In this document: positions 19,632 through 28,151 of the stretch, in pieces | Position numbering within the stretch: the stretch's first letter is position 1 | Layout: each line of letters opens with the position of its first letter | From: a virus | Reading direction: 5' to 3' (one strand) | DNA: 31,137 bases | IMG/VR virus record: IMGVR_UViG_3300017751_000116 | Location: 1 to 31,137 of that record | Made by a program: the position numbers and the translations under genes | The notes under the pieces: generated by a model | The model's database searches: none | What the model saw: the letters and a program-made list of their open reading frames with translations, nothing else | What the model was told of the DNA's origin: nothing

Positions 19632-20105
19632 ATGAAAGAATGGAATAAGAAAGACCAAAGCGCAGTAGGTGAAGCGTTAACGAAAATGATTGAGAACCTA
19701 ATCATTACTATGTTACAACCTATGAAGGATATGATGAATGAATTGAAGAGTGATGTTGATTCAATCAAAGAGTGGTGTGCTGAATACATCAGCGTAGAGA
19801 AGTTCAACGAATTGGTAATATCAATACAAGATATGAAGAGTAATGTCGAACTATCAATCAATGAAGCGATTAACTCACTAGGTATGCCAACACTACCGCA
19901 ACTTGATGTTATGTTTAGTGACATTGAAGGAAAGGTGAGTGACTTAGATGATAAAATTGATGATAAAATCAACGACCTAGATTATAGAATTGATGAGGTT
20001 AATGATTCAAGAATAAACAATGAATCAAAGATTGAGGATATTGAAACCAATGTGGAAGAAATAGTATCAAAACTAGGGCTAATCGGTGACATATTGAACG
20101 ACTAG
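19632..20105 (+). CDS. Coiled-coil protein, 157 aa
   Basis: The start at 19632 follows AGGAGATAAAAAAT. The protein is helical throughout: an N-terminal amphipathic part with MIENLIITMLQPMKDMMNEL, then heptad-like repeats with D at regular places (DLDDKIDDKINDLDYRIDEV) and a final SKLGLIGDIL. Such a long coiled coil may be a scaffold, chaperone or fibre-trimer element. It is the last gene before the packaging operon, with its own terminator after it. Confidence 0.7.
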   Translation: MKEWNKKDQSAVGEALTKMIENLIITMLQPMKDMMNELKSDVDSIKEWCAEYISVEKFNELVISIQDMKSNVELSINEAINSLGMPTLPQLDVMFSDIEGKVSDLDDKIDDKINDLDYRIDEVNDSRINNESKIEDIETNVEEIVSKLGLIGDILND

Positions 20106-20134
20106 TACCCAAGCCCCTAAACTACAAACGACTC

Positions 20135-20180
20135 GATTCTAGCCCCCTTCGGGGGGCTGGAATCACTACTTCTTCTCTCT
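20135..20180 (+). terminator. Strong GC hairpin plus pyrimidine stretch
   Basis: GATTCTAGCCCCC-TTC-GGGGGGCTGGAATC (20135-20164) forms a long stem, followed by ACTACTTCTTCTCTCT. It closes the small-gene block before the packaging operon. Confidence 0.7.
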
Positions 20181-20287
20181 ATGCGTAAGCCTTAGCCGCC
20201 AAAAATAATAACTCTCTTTCAGTCAGCAACAGGCTACCTTCGCACGAATTTTGAAAATTTTTTTTTAGAAAACATTCATAAAGTGGC

Positions 20288-21679
20288 GTGAGTACCGTTA
20301 ACACAATGGAAGCAGACGAAATCCTATCGAAGCACGACATAAACGACCACCCCTCCCGAATCGCATTTGCCCGATTCCTCAACAAGCACTATCCCCAAAA
20401 AACAGTGAAGGGGTGGGAGATGTACCTTATCCGTAGCGCACATGAAAGCAACGCCGATACTAACACCTACTATTACGATGAGGAACTAGACCACTATACA
20501 ACCCAACTCTCGTCGGGTGAAATTCAAATGTCCGGTACTGAACACCGAGAACTTCTACTTGACTATGCAGCACCAATCAGTATGCCTATCGCCACAATCT
20601 GTACCAAGTATGACTTGCCACGAGCGCATTTCGACCAGTACCGACGCATACACAAATTCACACGCAATACTATCCCCATGACTAATGAGCAAATCATGGA
20701 AGATGAAGAGGATTGGGTCATAAATGAACTAGTGGAGGCTCGTCGTCATACAATGACTGGCAAATTAGCCCGTAAGGAACAACTGCAACTTGTCAAGGAT
20801 GCTACTAACTGGCGTGAACTAGAGATTAACTTCCTAAATCACTTGCCCGAACTAAAAAAAGCCCAAAGCAAAGTTGCTAAACTAAAGTTCCCCGAAGCAA
20901 CTAGTCCATACGCTCTCGTAGTATGCCCGACTGATTTCCACTGGGGTAAAGGTGGATGGGCTGATGAAGTAGGGGAGACATACAACTTCGAGGAAGCAAA
21001 GCACCGCTTATTCACCAAGACACAAGAACTAATATCTCGTATTCCATCAACACCGGAAAAGATATTTGTTGGCGCAGGTAGTGACTGGTTTCACATAGAT
21101 AACGACGCAGGAACAACTACCAAAGGTACACCCCAAGATATGTGCGGTTCACCTGCTGAAATCCTAATCACCGGATGCAAACTGGCTCGTGAACATATTG
21201 ACTTGTTGCGACAGATAGCACCAGTTGAAATAGTAATGATGGCAGGTAATCACGACAGACACTCATCCTTAGCACTAATGATGTATTTATCCGCAGCGTA
21301 TGAGGACTGTGAAGATGTTGATATTTTAATTACCCCTAACAACCGACGCTACATCACCTACGGTAATAACCTTCTAGGTTTTACTCACGGCGATGGCATG
21401 AGTAAGAAAATTAGTATGGGTAGTCTAATGGCAGTTGAAGCAAGAAGAGAATGGGGTCTTTGTGAACACAAGGTATGGTTTCACGGACACCTTCACCATC
21501 AAAGGCTACATGAAAAAGATGGCGTATTAATTATGCAGATGCCATCTCTAGCAGGTCACGATAGATACCACGCTCGCTCCGGCTACACTATGGCTAAGGC
21601 AGGTTTGGCTGCATACTTCATTGATATGGAACAAGGTTACATCGGCTCACTATTCGCTCCAATCACGGAGAGTGATTGA
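20288..21679 (+). CDS. HTH-containing calcineurin-like metallophosphoesterase
   Basis: A 463-residue protein from a GTG at 20288; an ATG at 20306 is an alternative, about 30 nt past TTCATAAAG. Residues 95-125 look like a helix-turn-helix (ISMPIATICTKYDLPRAHFD). Residues 207-440 hold the five metallophosphoesterase blocks: TDFHWG (215-220), GAGSDWFH (262-269), GNHDRH (320-325), HGDG (367-370) and HGHLHH (399-404). The enzymes hydrolyse phosphoester bonds with two metals; phage versions are often DNA nucleases or phosphatases. Directly before the terminase, it may act in packaging or DNA end processing, and the HTH could make it the small-terminase-like partner. Substrate not shown. Confidence 0.75.
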   Translation: MSTVNTMEADEILSKHDINDHPSRIAFARFLNKHYPQKTVKGWEMYLIRSAHESNADTNTYYYDEELDHYTTQLSSGEIQMSGTEHRELLLDYAAPISMPIATICTKYDLPRAHFDQYRRIHKFTRNTIPMTNEQIMEDEEDWVINELVEARRHTMTGKLARKEQLQLVKDATNWRELEINFLNHLPELKKAQSKVAKLKFPEATSPYALVVCPTDFHWGKGGWADEVGETYNFEEAKHRLFTKTQELISRIPSTPEKIFVGAGSDWFHIDNDAGTTTKGTPQDMCGSPAEILITGCKLAREHIDLLRQIAPVEIVMMAGNHDRHSSLALMMYLSAAYEDCEDVDILITPNNRRYITYGNNLLGFTHGDGMSKKISMGSLMAVEARREWGLCEHKVWFHGHLHHQRLHEKDGVLIMQMPSLAGHDRYHARSGYTMAKAGLAAYFIDMEQGYIGSLFAPITESD

Positions 21680-21823
21680 TTGTCACAACTTCTTTATCGC
21701 AATCGTAGAAAATGCACGAACTGTGGTCGAGAAACAGACGCTTGTTATACATCATGCAAAGTATGGTGCAAGAAAGAAAAGCGCATGGTCTATTGTGGCT
21801 ACCTGCGAATAATAAGAGAGTGA
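21680..21823 (+). CDS. Small zinc-finger protein with TTG start, 47 aa
   Basis: The frame starts at TTG at 21680, immediately after the TGA of the phosphoesterase gene, and ends at 21823, 4 nt before the terminase start. It encodes a basic N-terminus, CTNCGRETDACYTSC (12-26), then VWC and CGY. A compact zinc ribbon is likely. The TTG and tight packing leave translation unproven, but the Cys spacing is not random. Confidence 0.5.
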   Translation: MSQLLYRNRRKCTNCGRETDACYTSCKVWCKKEKRMVYCGYLRIIRE

Positions 21824-21827
21824 TAAC

Positions 21828-23354
21828 ATGGTAATCCCCAACTTCCACCTACAAAGGTCAAAGCATGACATTAAGCATTTCTATGAATGGTTATCTCCCG
21901 AATATGAGTGGGCTGACCACATAGGAGAATGGATGGATATGTACGGTGATAGAAAAGGTGCATCAGTTCACCGTGTCTGTATTATTGCTCCCCGTTCTCA
22001 TAGTAAATCCGCTACTCTCCGAGTTAAACTACTACACATGTGTTTATTTGAGAAGCGTAATGGTAACCCTATGGAAGTATGGTTGTTCTCCGCCTCTATC
22101 CGACAGGCAACAAATCGCCTTGAGGAAATAAAGACTGATATGCGCCGCCATCCCGAATTACGAAAGTATCTCGATGAGCGCAAGTCTAACAAACAAAGAA
22201 TCTCGTTTACTAATGGTGCTTGGATTCAAGCAACTGGCGTAGGTTCAGCGATTAGAGGTGAACACCCCGCAGTAGTAGCACTTGACGATGTACTAGCCGA
22301 AATGGGGGATATGACTATGGACTCCGTTAGAGAGTGGTTCAAGAAAGTAGTTACACCAATGCTAGACCCGAACACATCATGCTATGTTGTAGGTACACCT
22401 ATGTCACATACTGACCTATACACTACCGAGATGTTATCGGAAAAAGCAAAACAAGTATGGAAATCCGGCGTTTGGTCGGCATTCCCCAATTGGGATGAAT
22501 GGCGGGCTGACCCCGATACTGTTTCACTCATACCCCTTTGGCCGGAATTTAGACCTGTCGAATTTCTCTTGGAACAAAAAATCAGCATGGACGACGACCT
22601 CGCCTTCGCCCAAGAGTATCTGTGTAAGGTCGTGGACGATGATGCCCAAGTCTTCAACAGGCATCTCATCCGAAAAAACATAGACATAGATTCCGTTGGA
22701 GGTTTTAATGTTCAACTCGATGGTAGTTCCCGATTCATAATAGGTTTCGACCCTGCTCATGGTATAGGCAAAGATTACTCCGTCTTAATATGCTTACGCC
22801 AAGATGAGCAAGGTTATATCCATTTTGTTGATATGTGGCGCAAGAATGACTTTCCGCCGGACAAGCAAGCCGATGTAATTATCGAGTGGGCTAAACACTT
22901 CAAAGCACCTGTGGCTGCGGAAGATGTAGGTTTCCAAAGATTATACGAAACTGTTATAGAGCAAAAGGGCGGCCACATAGATTATCGCCAGTCCAAAGCA
23001 TCCAACAAAGGATTGAAGCAAGGACTGATGAATCGCTTAAGAGTGTGGTTCGAGAGAGAGTTAATAGTATTCCCCTTCGGAAGTGATGACATAAGAAAGA
23101 AAGTAGGTATCATACTAGACGAATTAGAAAACCATGTATGGAAGAATGGGGATATTATTGATGTTGGCAAGCATAACGATACAGTTATGGCACTGGCTCA
23201 CGCAATAGACCAGTTCAAACCTAAGACAAATGCAGCACTACCTATGGCTACTGGTATTACTGGTGGGTGGGATAAGAGCAAAACTAATTCCAAACCAAAA
23301 GGCATTAGGCGTAATAGAAGACCTAACAATAGTAAGTATGTGGGCTTTTTGTGA
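21828..23354 (+). CDS. terL: Terminase large subunit
   Basis: A 508-residue packaging motor. ATPase part: Walker A-like APRSHSKS (54-61), an adenine/aromatic VWLFSAS strand, Walker B VVALDD (149-154) and the coupling motif VVGTP (187-191). Nuclease part: GFDPAHGIGKD (307-316) with catalytic Asp308, AAEDVG (363-368) and KHNDTVMALAHA (448-459), the three acidic clusters of the RNase H-like nuclease. Terminase cuts concatemeric DNA and pumps it through the portal. Length is normal. It has GAGAGTGATAAC before the ATG. Confidence 0.93.
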   Translation: MVIPNFHLQRSKHDIKHFYEWLSPEYEWADHIGEWMDMYGDRKGASVHRVCIIAPRSHSKSATLRVKLLHMCLFEKRNGNPMEVWLFSASIRQATNRLEEIKTDMRRHPELRKYLDERKSNKQRISFTNGAWIQATGVGSAIRGEHPAVVALDDVLAEMGDMTMDSVREWFKKVVTPMLDPNTSCYVVGTPMSHTDLYTTEMLSEKAKQVWKSGVWSAFPNWDEWRADPDTVSLIPLWPEFRPVEFLLEQKISMDDDLAFAQEYLCKVVDDDAQVFNRHLIRKNIDIDSVGGFNVQLDGSSRFIIGFDPAHGIGKDYSVLICLRQDEQGYIHFVDMWRKNDFPPDKQADVIIEWAKHFKAPVAAEDVGFQRLYETVIEQKGGHIDYRQSKASNKGLKQGLMNRLRVWFERELIVFPFGSDDIRKKVGIILDELENHVWKNGDIIDVGKHNDTVMALAHAIDQFKPKTNAALPMATGITGGWDKSKTNSKPKGIRRNRRPNNSKYVGFL

Positions 23355-23396
23355 TAACAATAATACATCATTAGAGCCGATAATTGCTTGAGAACA

Positions 23397-23540
23397 ATGA
23401 GCCAAAAATTCGACATTGATGAGTTAATCAGCCCACTTAAGGGTATTTCGATAACTTTATTGGTGCTAGAAGTACTTTTTTGGTCTTTTACTGGATTTTT
23501 GGTATATAAGAAATATAAAAAGCGCAGAATATTAAAGTAG
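23397..23540 (+). CDS. Small single-membrane-segment protein, 47 aa
   Basis: ATG at 23397, with a weak GAGAAC upstream. Residues about 17-37 (ISITLLVLEVLFWSFTGFLV) form one membrane helix, followed by a very basic tail (YKKYKKRRILK). The N-terminus is charged. It lies between terminase and portal. By type it could be a small holin-like or membrane-docking protein, but this is inference. Confidence 0.55.
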   Translation: MSQKFDIDELISPLKGISITLLVLEVLFWSFTGFLVYKKYKKRRILK

Positions 23541-23562
23541 CGAATCGCAAATAGCGCAACAC

Positions 23563-24984
23563 ATGGCGTGGTGGAATCCATTTTCTCGAATTGTGACCGC
23601 AAAGGAATCACATAATATACACATACCTACTCGTGCTACCGCTAGTAAGCAAAGCAGCACACCATTTAACTTTATTGCGGCAGGTATAGATGACATAGTT
23701 AAGAACACCGAAGGGCTTAGGGCTAATCAAGATTACACAAACAAGTTTGATTTGTTTGACAGTATGCTCAACTACGACCCCGAACTCAACGGCGCAGTAA
23801 GAACAATCTCCTTAACTGCTAACAAATACAAGTTAGTAGGTGGTAGAAATGCTTCAATACGAAATGCAATAAAATCCTTAGCCGAAGAAATCATTGATTT
23901 TGACGATTTACTAATAAATGGCATGAGAAATTTGATGGTTTACGGTAATGATGTATCAAAACTAGTAGGTAAATCGGGAGTTGGTATAACACAGATTCAA
24001 TCCCTACCTATTGCCCAAATCACTATCCTCGATGATAGACCGGCAAATACACAAACTGATAAAGACAACGCTATTATGGAAGCGAAGACATATGTTCTAC
24101 GAGAACAAGGTCGAGATGTTATGAAGTTTAAGGCATCGGAAATATTACACATAAGAATAGATTACCGTTCCTACTGGTTTAGAGACAGACTTGGCCGATG
24201 GACTTACGGTGTATGGGGTGCATCTCGCTTTGAATCACTACAACAGGCTATCCGAGCAAAGTATAACAGTATGAATAACCGTATAGCATTAGAGGACAGT
24301 CTAACAAAGCAATACATTACTATTGATGCGAGCGCAGTTGAGAATATTACAGACCCCGACGAACAACAGGAGAGGCTTAACTATATCATGGATTCGGTAG
24401 GTTCACTTCTTGACGGTCTAAGAGCCGACCAAGTTCCTATCCTACCCCACTATGTTAACATGGAGTTTGTGGACTTAAAGAATACTATCCCCGATAACTC
24501 CGGCTTCTTAGATTCAGTTAACGCTGATATATCATCAGTGCTTCATGTACCAAGAGTATCTATGGGTCAAGAAAGAGGCTCTACCTTCGCTGCAACATAC
24601 AATGCTAGTCAATGGTCTGTACAGGCAATCCGTAGATTACAGACTATCCTAGCACAGTCTATACGCATGTTATTTTCAAAGCATCTTGAATTACTAGGCA
24701 TCGCTCATACTATGGCCGACTTACCTAAGTTAGTATTCGACCCTATGGATGAAGAATCTCCATTCGAGCATACAAGAAGAGTCACTATGGCTTACGATGC
24801 AGGGTTAACCACATTGAATGAGGCTCGTGAAGATTTAGGTTTACCTGCTGAAAAGGGCGAACTAGGAAAACATAGAAATAACGCAACGACTAACGATAAA
24901 TCAACGGGCGAGTTGCCTCGTGAGAACGAGAATAAAGACCCCGAAGAAGCACAACCGGATGAAAGCGAGATGATGGAGGAATGA
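23563..24984 (+). CDS. Portal protein
   Basis: A 473-residue protein in the expected place after terminase. Features: MAWWNPF N-terminus, DSMLNYDPELNGAVRTISL (portal stem start), GNDVSKLVGK, long helix QAIRAKYNSMNNRIALED and the RVSMGQERGSTFAATYNASQ loop like the portal tunnel/crown part, ending with an acidic disordered tail (DKSTGELPRENENKDPEE...). The portal forms the dodecameric ring that feeds DNA and nucleates head assembly. The start lacks a strong ribosome site; a TATA-like GGTATATAAG at 23502 suggests its own promoter. The next gene overlaps as ATGA. Confidence 0.85.
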   Translation: MAWWNPFSRIVTAKESHNIHIPTRATASKQSSTPFNFIAAGIDDIVKNTEGLRANQDYTNKFDLFDSMLNYDPELNGAVRTISLTANKYKLVGGRNASIRNAIKSLAEEIIDFDDLLINGMRNLMVYGNDVSKLVGKSGVGITQIQSLPIAQITILDDRPANTQTDKDNAIMEAKTYVLREQGRDVMKFKASEILHIRIDYRSYWFRDRLGRWTYGVWGASRFESLQQAIRAKYNSMNNRIALEDSLTKQYITIDASAVENITDPDEQQERLNYIMDSVGSLLDGLRADQVPILPHYVNMEFVDLKNTIPDNSGFLDSVNADISSVLHVPRVSMGQERGSTFAATYNASQWSVQAIRRLQTILAQSIRMLFSKHLELLGIAHTMADLPKLVFDPMDEESPFEHTRRVTMAYDAGLTTLNEAREDLGLPAEKGELGKHRNNATTNDKSTGELPRENENKDPEEAQPDESEMMEE

Positions 24985-25418
24985 AAGTGGGAAAGAACGG
25001 CAATAGTTTTAACGACAAAATGGTTTCAAGTACTGTGAAACCTGCAATTTATTTATGGCTTCTAGCATGTGGAGCAGTAGTAGGTATGGGTATATGGAAA
25101 CCCGAAGTAGTTCTTGAAAACTTAGATGGTTTCATAGCACTTATCGCCATTATCGGTGGTGTCGCCGCACCTGCTCTTTCAACAGTTCTCCGTATGTGGG
25201 AGTCCGAACAAACTCAAGAAGTTGATAATATCCCGACTGAACTAAAGCATAACCGAGAACTTAAGTCGGCTATGGATGACCATACAATTGCTTTAGAAAA
25301 AGCATCTCAACAACATGAAAATGAAATTAAAAAGTCGGCTCAATTGCATGAACAAGAAATTGAAAAGATTAAACTTAATATGACTACTGAATTAAAACCA
25401 ATTCTAAAGAAAAAGTGA
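24981..25418 (+). CDS. Two-segment membrane protein with coiled coil
   Basis: 145 residues. Two hydrophobic helices: 20-40 (KPAIYLWLLACGAVVGMGIW) and 49-70 (GFIALIAIIGGVAAPALSTV), then a long charged coiled coil with alternating K and E (HENEIKKSAQLHEQEIEKIK). It overlaps the portal gene by 4 nt. A holin/membrane-anchoring or head-docking role is plausible; the combination of a short membrane hairpin and cytoplasmic coiled coil fits a scaffold or lysis helper. Not assigned to a family. Confidence 0.6.
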   Translation: MKVGKNGNSFNDKMVSSTVKPAIYLWLLACGAVVGMGIWKPEVVLENLDGFIALIAIIGGVAAPALSTVLRMWESEQTQEVDNIPTELKHNRELKSAMDDHTIALEKASQQHENEIKKSAQLHEQEIEKIKLNMTTELKPILKKK

Positions 25419-25422
25419 TACT

Positions 25423-25875
25423 ATGTATGTAGTATGCGGATTAACTCATATTGATTTAGAAATAGTTTGGGGAAGTAAAGTTCCTACCGCAAGCGATAAA
25501 GGCTATCCTCCTATATTCGATAGAATGTCCTTTTGGGTATTATACCATGAGGATAAGGCGATAGCATATACTGGTTCTCTTAGGGTGACTGATGATATAG
25601 TATTAGTAGGTAATACTTACATTAGAAAGGAACATAGAAATAAAGGCTTACATTCATTCTTATTAGAAAAAAGAAATAACTCTCGTCTGTTAAAAGATAG
25701 TATCAAGGTCACGGTTATTAACCCAATAGAGGATAGTAAAAAAGAAAATTTAATTAAAGTTGTGGAAAAGTTAGGCTATAAGAAAGTTCAAAAGATAGAC
25801 GATATATCCTTAAACATGCCCGAAGATATTTTTGAGGGTATTACGAGTCACAACAAAGAAATTTGGAGATGTTAA
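25423..25875 (+). CDS. GNAT-like acetyltransferase-fold protein, 150 aa
   Basis: The region DDIVLVGNTYIRKEHRNKG followed by LHSFLLEKRN fits the GNAT motif A: strand, then R/Q-x-x-G/A-like loop (here RNKGLH), then the pantetheine-binding helix. VTVINPIED and a final KVVEKLGYKKVQKI match motif B and the terminal strand of the fold. GNAT proteins acetylate amines with acetyl-CoA. It sits inside the head operon between a membrane protein and the protease, 4 nt after one and overlapping nothing, so it may modify a capsid or host protein. Substrate unknown. Confidence 0.6.
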   Translation: MYVVCGLTHIDLEIVWGSKVPTASDKGYPPIFDRMSFWVLYHEDKAIAYTGSLRVTDDIVLVGNTYIRKEHRNKGLHSFLLEKRNNSRLLKDSIKVTVINPIEDSKKENLIKVVEKLGYKKVQKIDDISLNMPEDIFEGITSHNKEIWRC

Positions 25876-25876
25876 T

Positions 25877-27682
25877 ATGAGCGAAGAATACGAAGATTGG
25901 GGCATTGAAGCCACCGCAGCCGAATACAAGGGGCGTAAAGTCACACTTAATAAACCATTCCGAACAAAGGGCGGTGCTAAGAAATTCGCAGTATATGTAA
26001 AGAATAGTAGTGGTAATGTAGTTATCGTGCGCTTTGGTGACCCTAATATGGAAATCAAGCGTGACGACCCAAAACGACGCAAAGCATTCCGTGACCGCCA
26101 CAACTGTTCCGAGAAAAAGGATAAAACAAAAGCCGGTTATTGGTCTTGTAAGATGTGGAGCAGTACACCTGTAAACAAAATGAGCAGCGAGATTGGTGAC
26201 TGTGGCGACAAAAAAGAGGACTGTGGTTGCGGTTGTACTGGGCATGAAGCCAAAGACAAGGATGACCCATGTACCGAAGGTTATGAGCAATACGGTATGA
26301 AAAAGAAAAACGGTAGAGAAGTACCTAACTGTGTACCTATCTCTAAAGAGGCTGCTGAACCTTCTCCTAAAGATGATGAGACACACGGCGAGTATATGTC
26401 AAGGTGTCAAGAAGCCGGATATTCCGAAGAGGAATGTATGGCTGCTCACGAAGGCCACAAGTTCAAAGACCAAGACGAAGCCCATGACGATACAGACCAT
26501 GAGGCGGATTATGATAAGGAAAAGAAATATGCTTATGAAGATGGGAAGGGGTGTAAAGACGGATATGAGCGACAAGGCGGTATGTGCGTTAGAGTAGCGG
26601 TTACTTGTAGTATCGAGATAGACGATATTAATACAGTAGTAGAAGCATCCACTGGTAGAAGTTACATTAGAATTAGCGGAATAGCATTCCATGATGGTGT
26701 CAATAAGAATAATTGGGCTATCGCACCGGAACTAGCATCCACCCTAGCAAATAGAATGATAGGTGCTGATGTAACACTAAACCATCCTAAGTCCGAGATG
26801 GGTAGGTTCACTCGTAATATGGAAGGCGGAGTTGACGAAGCCGTTGTAGGTACTGTCACTGAAACTATGTACATAGCAAAGCCGGATGGATATGTAGTTA
26901 GATATGTAGCCGAAGTCCACAGGGCGGAATTGTTCGAGGCTCTTGAATCGGGTCTATGGATGAAGCCGGAATACGGAGTATCTATCGGCGGCACTGGAAT
27001 ACCTTCGGAGATAATAGAATCCGATGAAGAAGGGGGTCGCCCGACTATGTGGTTCGCTGACGATTTCCAGTTCGACCACCTAGCAATTGTGCATAAACCG
27101 GCGTACCAAGAGGCTAATATCGAATCAGCAGTAAAAGTTGAGGCAAATGAAACTTTTAAGTATCAACCCGATGGTAGCACTGATTACTCGAAGGTGAATA
27201 AAATGACCGAAGAACAGATTATTGAAACAGAATCAATCGTCGCTTCCGAAGAGATGGAAGCATTGAAGGCAGAATTGGCTCTTAAGGAAGCAAAGATAGC
27301 AGAATTTGAAGCAAGCGAAGTAGCAAGAGCCGAAGACGCTCGTGTTGCTCTAGTTAGCAAGGCAAGCGAACTTGGAATTAAAGGACACGATGAGTTCTCA
27401 TCCGAGACTTTGACTTCCATGATTGCATCTTGGGAATCCTCCCGACCTGCACCAGTAGTCGAGCCAGTGGTCGAAATGACCCCTGCTGAACCGGCAAGCA
27501 CCCCTGCGGTTGCTTCCGAACAAACTTCCGAGCCAGTTGTAGCAAGTTATTTCAACGGTAAGAAAGTCGAAGTATCCGAATCCCTCTACGCAAGATGTTA
27601 TAATTCTTGGGTCAATGCTTACAACGGTGTAATGACCGGAGCAGATGACTCAAGAGCAAGATTGTACGAGGAACTTAACTAA
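25877..27682 (+). CDS. Prohead maturation protease fused to scaffold and to N-terminal Cys-rich domain
   Basis: Start at 25877 after GGAGATGTTAAT; a longer frame would run into the GNAT gene. Domain order (601 aa): 30-95 has GGAKKFAVYVKN, RFGDPNMEIKRDDP and RHNC...YWSCKMW, a block I recall from other phage head proteins; 109-236 is Cys-rich and charged (CGDKKEDCGCGC and repeats); 245-420 is the protease, with GIAFHDGVNKNNW, NHPKSEMGR (His303) and GVSIGG (Ser369), the usual His/Ser pair of prohead proteases; 445-500 is coiled coil; 520-555 is Pro/Ala-rich; 557-601 a small terminal domain. The protease cleaves scaffold so the head can expand. Scaffold and protease in one chain is known in some tailed viruses. 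Confidence 0.75.
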   Translation: MSEEYEDWGIEATAAEYKGRKVTLNKPFRTKGGAKKFAVYVKNSSGNVVIVRFGDPNMEIKRDDPKRRKAFRDRHNCSEKKDKTKAGYWSCKMWSSTPVNKMSSEIGDCGDKKEDCGCGCTGHEAKDKDDPCTEGYEQYGMKKKNGREVPNCVPISKEAAEPSPKDDETHGEYMSRCQEAGYSEEECMAAHEGHKFKDQDEAHDDTDHEADYDKEKKYAYEDGKGCKDGYERQGGMCVRVAVTCSIEIDDINTVVEASTGRSYIRISGIAFHDGVNKNNWAIAPELASTLANRMIGADVTLNHPKSEMGRFTRNMEGGVDEAVVGTVTETMYIAKPDGYVVRYVAEVHRAELFEALESGLWMKPEYGVSIGGTGIPSEIIESDEEGGRPTMWFADDFQFDHLAIVHKPAYQEANIESAVKVEANETFKYQPDGSTDYSKVNKMTEEQIIETESIVASEEMEALKAELALKEAKIAEFEASEVARAEDARVALVSKASELGIKGHDEFSSETLTSMIASWESSRPAPVVEPVVEMTPAEPASTPAVASEQTSEPVVASYFNGKKVEVSESLYARCYNSWVNAYNGVMTGADDSRARLYEELN

Positions 27683-27698
27683 AATAGGAGATGATGAA

Positions 27699-28118
27699 AT
27701 GACAACATATAGCGGATTAACCCCAGTAAATAGCAGCAGTTTAAGAAGTGTATTCCCACAAAAAGGACTGTTAGTAAAAAGAAACGGCGCAAACATAGAA
27801 GCAACGGCTGACAAGGCCGATATTCCAGTCGGTGTCACAATTGATGAATCAAGTCGTGACGCAGCCGGAAACTTAGAGGCTGCTGCTGACGCATCAGTAT
27901 CAATTCTCCCTCTAGCCGGAGTTCAATATATTGTAGTTCACACCGCAGGTCTTTTGACAATCGGAGAATCCCTCTATGTCCACACCGCAGGTGCGAGTGG
28001 CGAAGAAGGAAGAGTTTCAACTACTTCCACAGGTGCGAAATTTGTAGGATATTACATGGGTGAGTCCTATACCGCAGTAAGTGGAGACTTAATTCCAGTA
28101 CTTTGTAGGAGTGCTTGA
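27699..28118 (+). CDS. Probable capsid decoration/accessory protein
   Basis: 139 residues from the ATG at 27699 after GGAGATGATGAA. Small, soluble, beta-rich and Ala/Gly/Thr-rich; blocks KADIPVGVTIDES and AGLLTIGESLYV resemble decoration (head-stabilising) proteins of the DUF2190 type that sit directly before the major capsid gene. The position between protease and capsid is where such proteins normally lie. It would bind the outside of expanded heads. Confidence 0.65.
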   Translation: MTTYSGLTPVNSSSLRSVFPQKGLLVKRNGANIEATADKADIPVGVTIDESSRDAAGNLEAAADASVSILPLAGVQYIVVHTAGLLTIGESLYVHTAGASGEEGRVSTTSTGAKFVGYYMGESYTAVSGDLIPVLCRSA

Positions 28119-28151
28119 GGCAATAATAAATAAAAACAGGAGATGATTAAG

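Noticed and set aside
19364-19972. A 202-codon minus-strand frame, very hydrophobic
   Set aside because: It is the mirror of two acidic + strand genes (Asp/Glu codons read as Ile/Phe/Ser on the other strand) and has no start signals.
20170-20180. CTATGCGTAAG as another TGCG hairpin
   Set aside because: Flanking bases do not pair beyond one or two positions; it lies after, not before, the GC hairpin.
22733-22745. TCATAATAGG in the terminase gene, like the operator palindrome
   Set aside because: Only one arm is present and it lies inside a conserved coding region, so it is likely chance.
25841-26386. A 181-codon minus-strand frame rich in Phe, Cys and Leu
   Set aside because: Mirror of the protease gene's charged N-terminal region; the + strand frame has the domains and the ribosome site.
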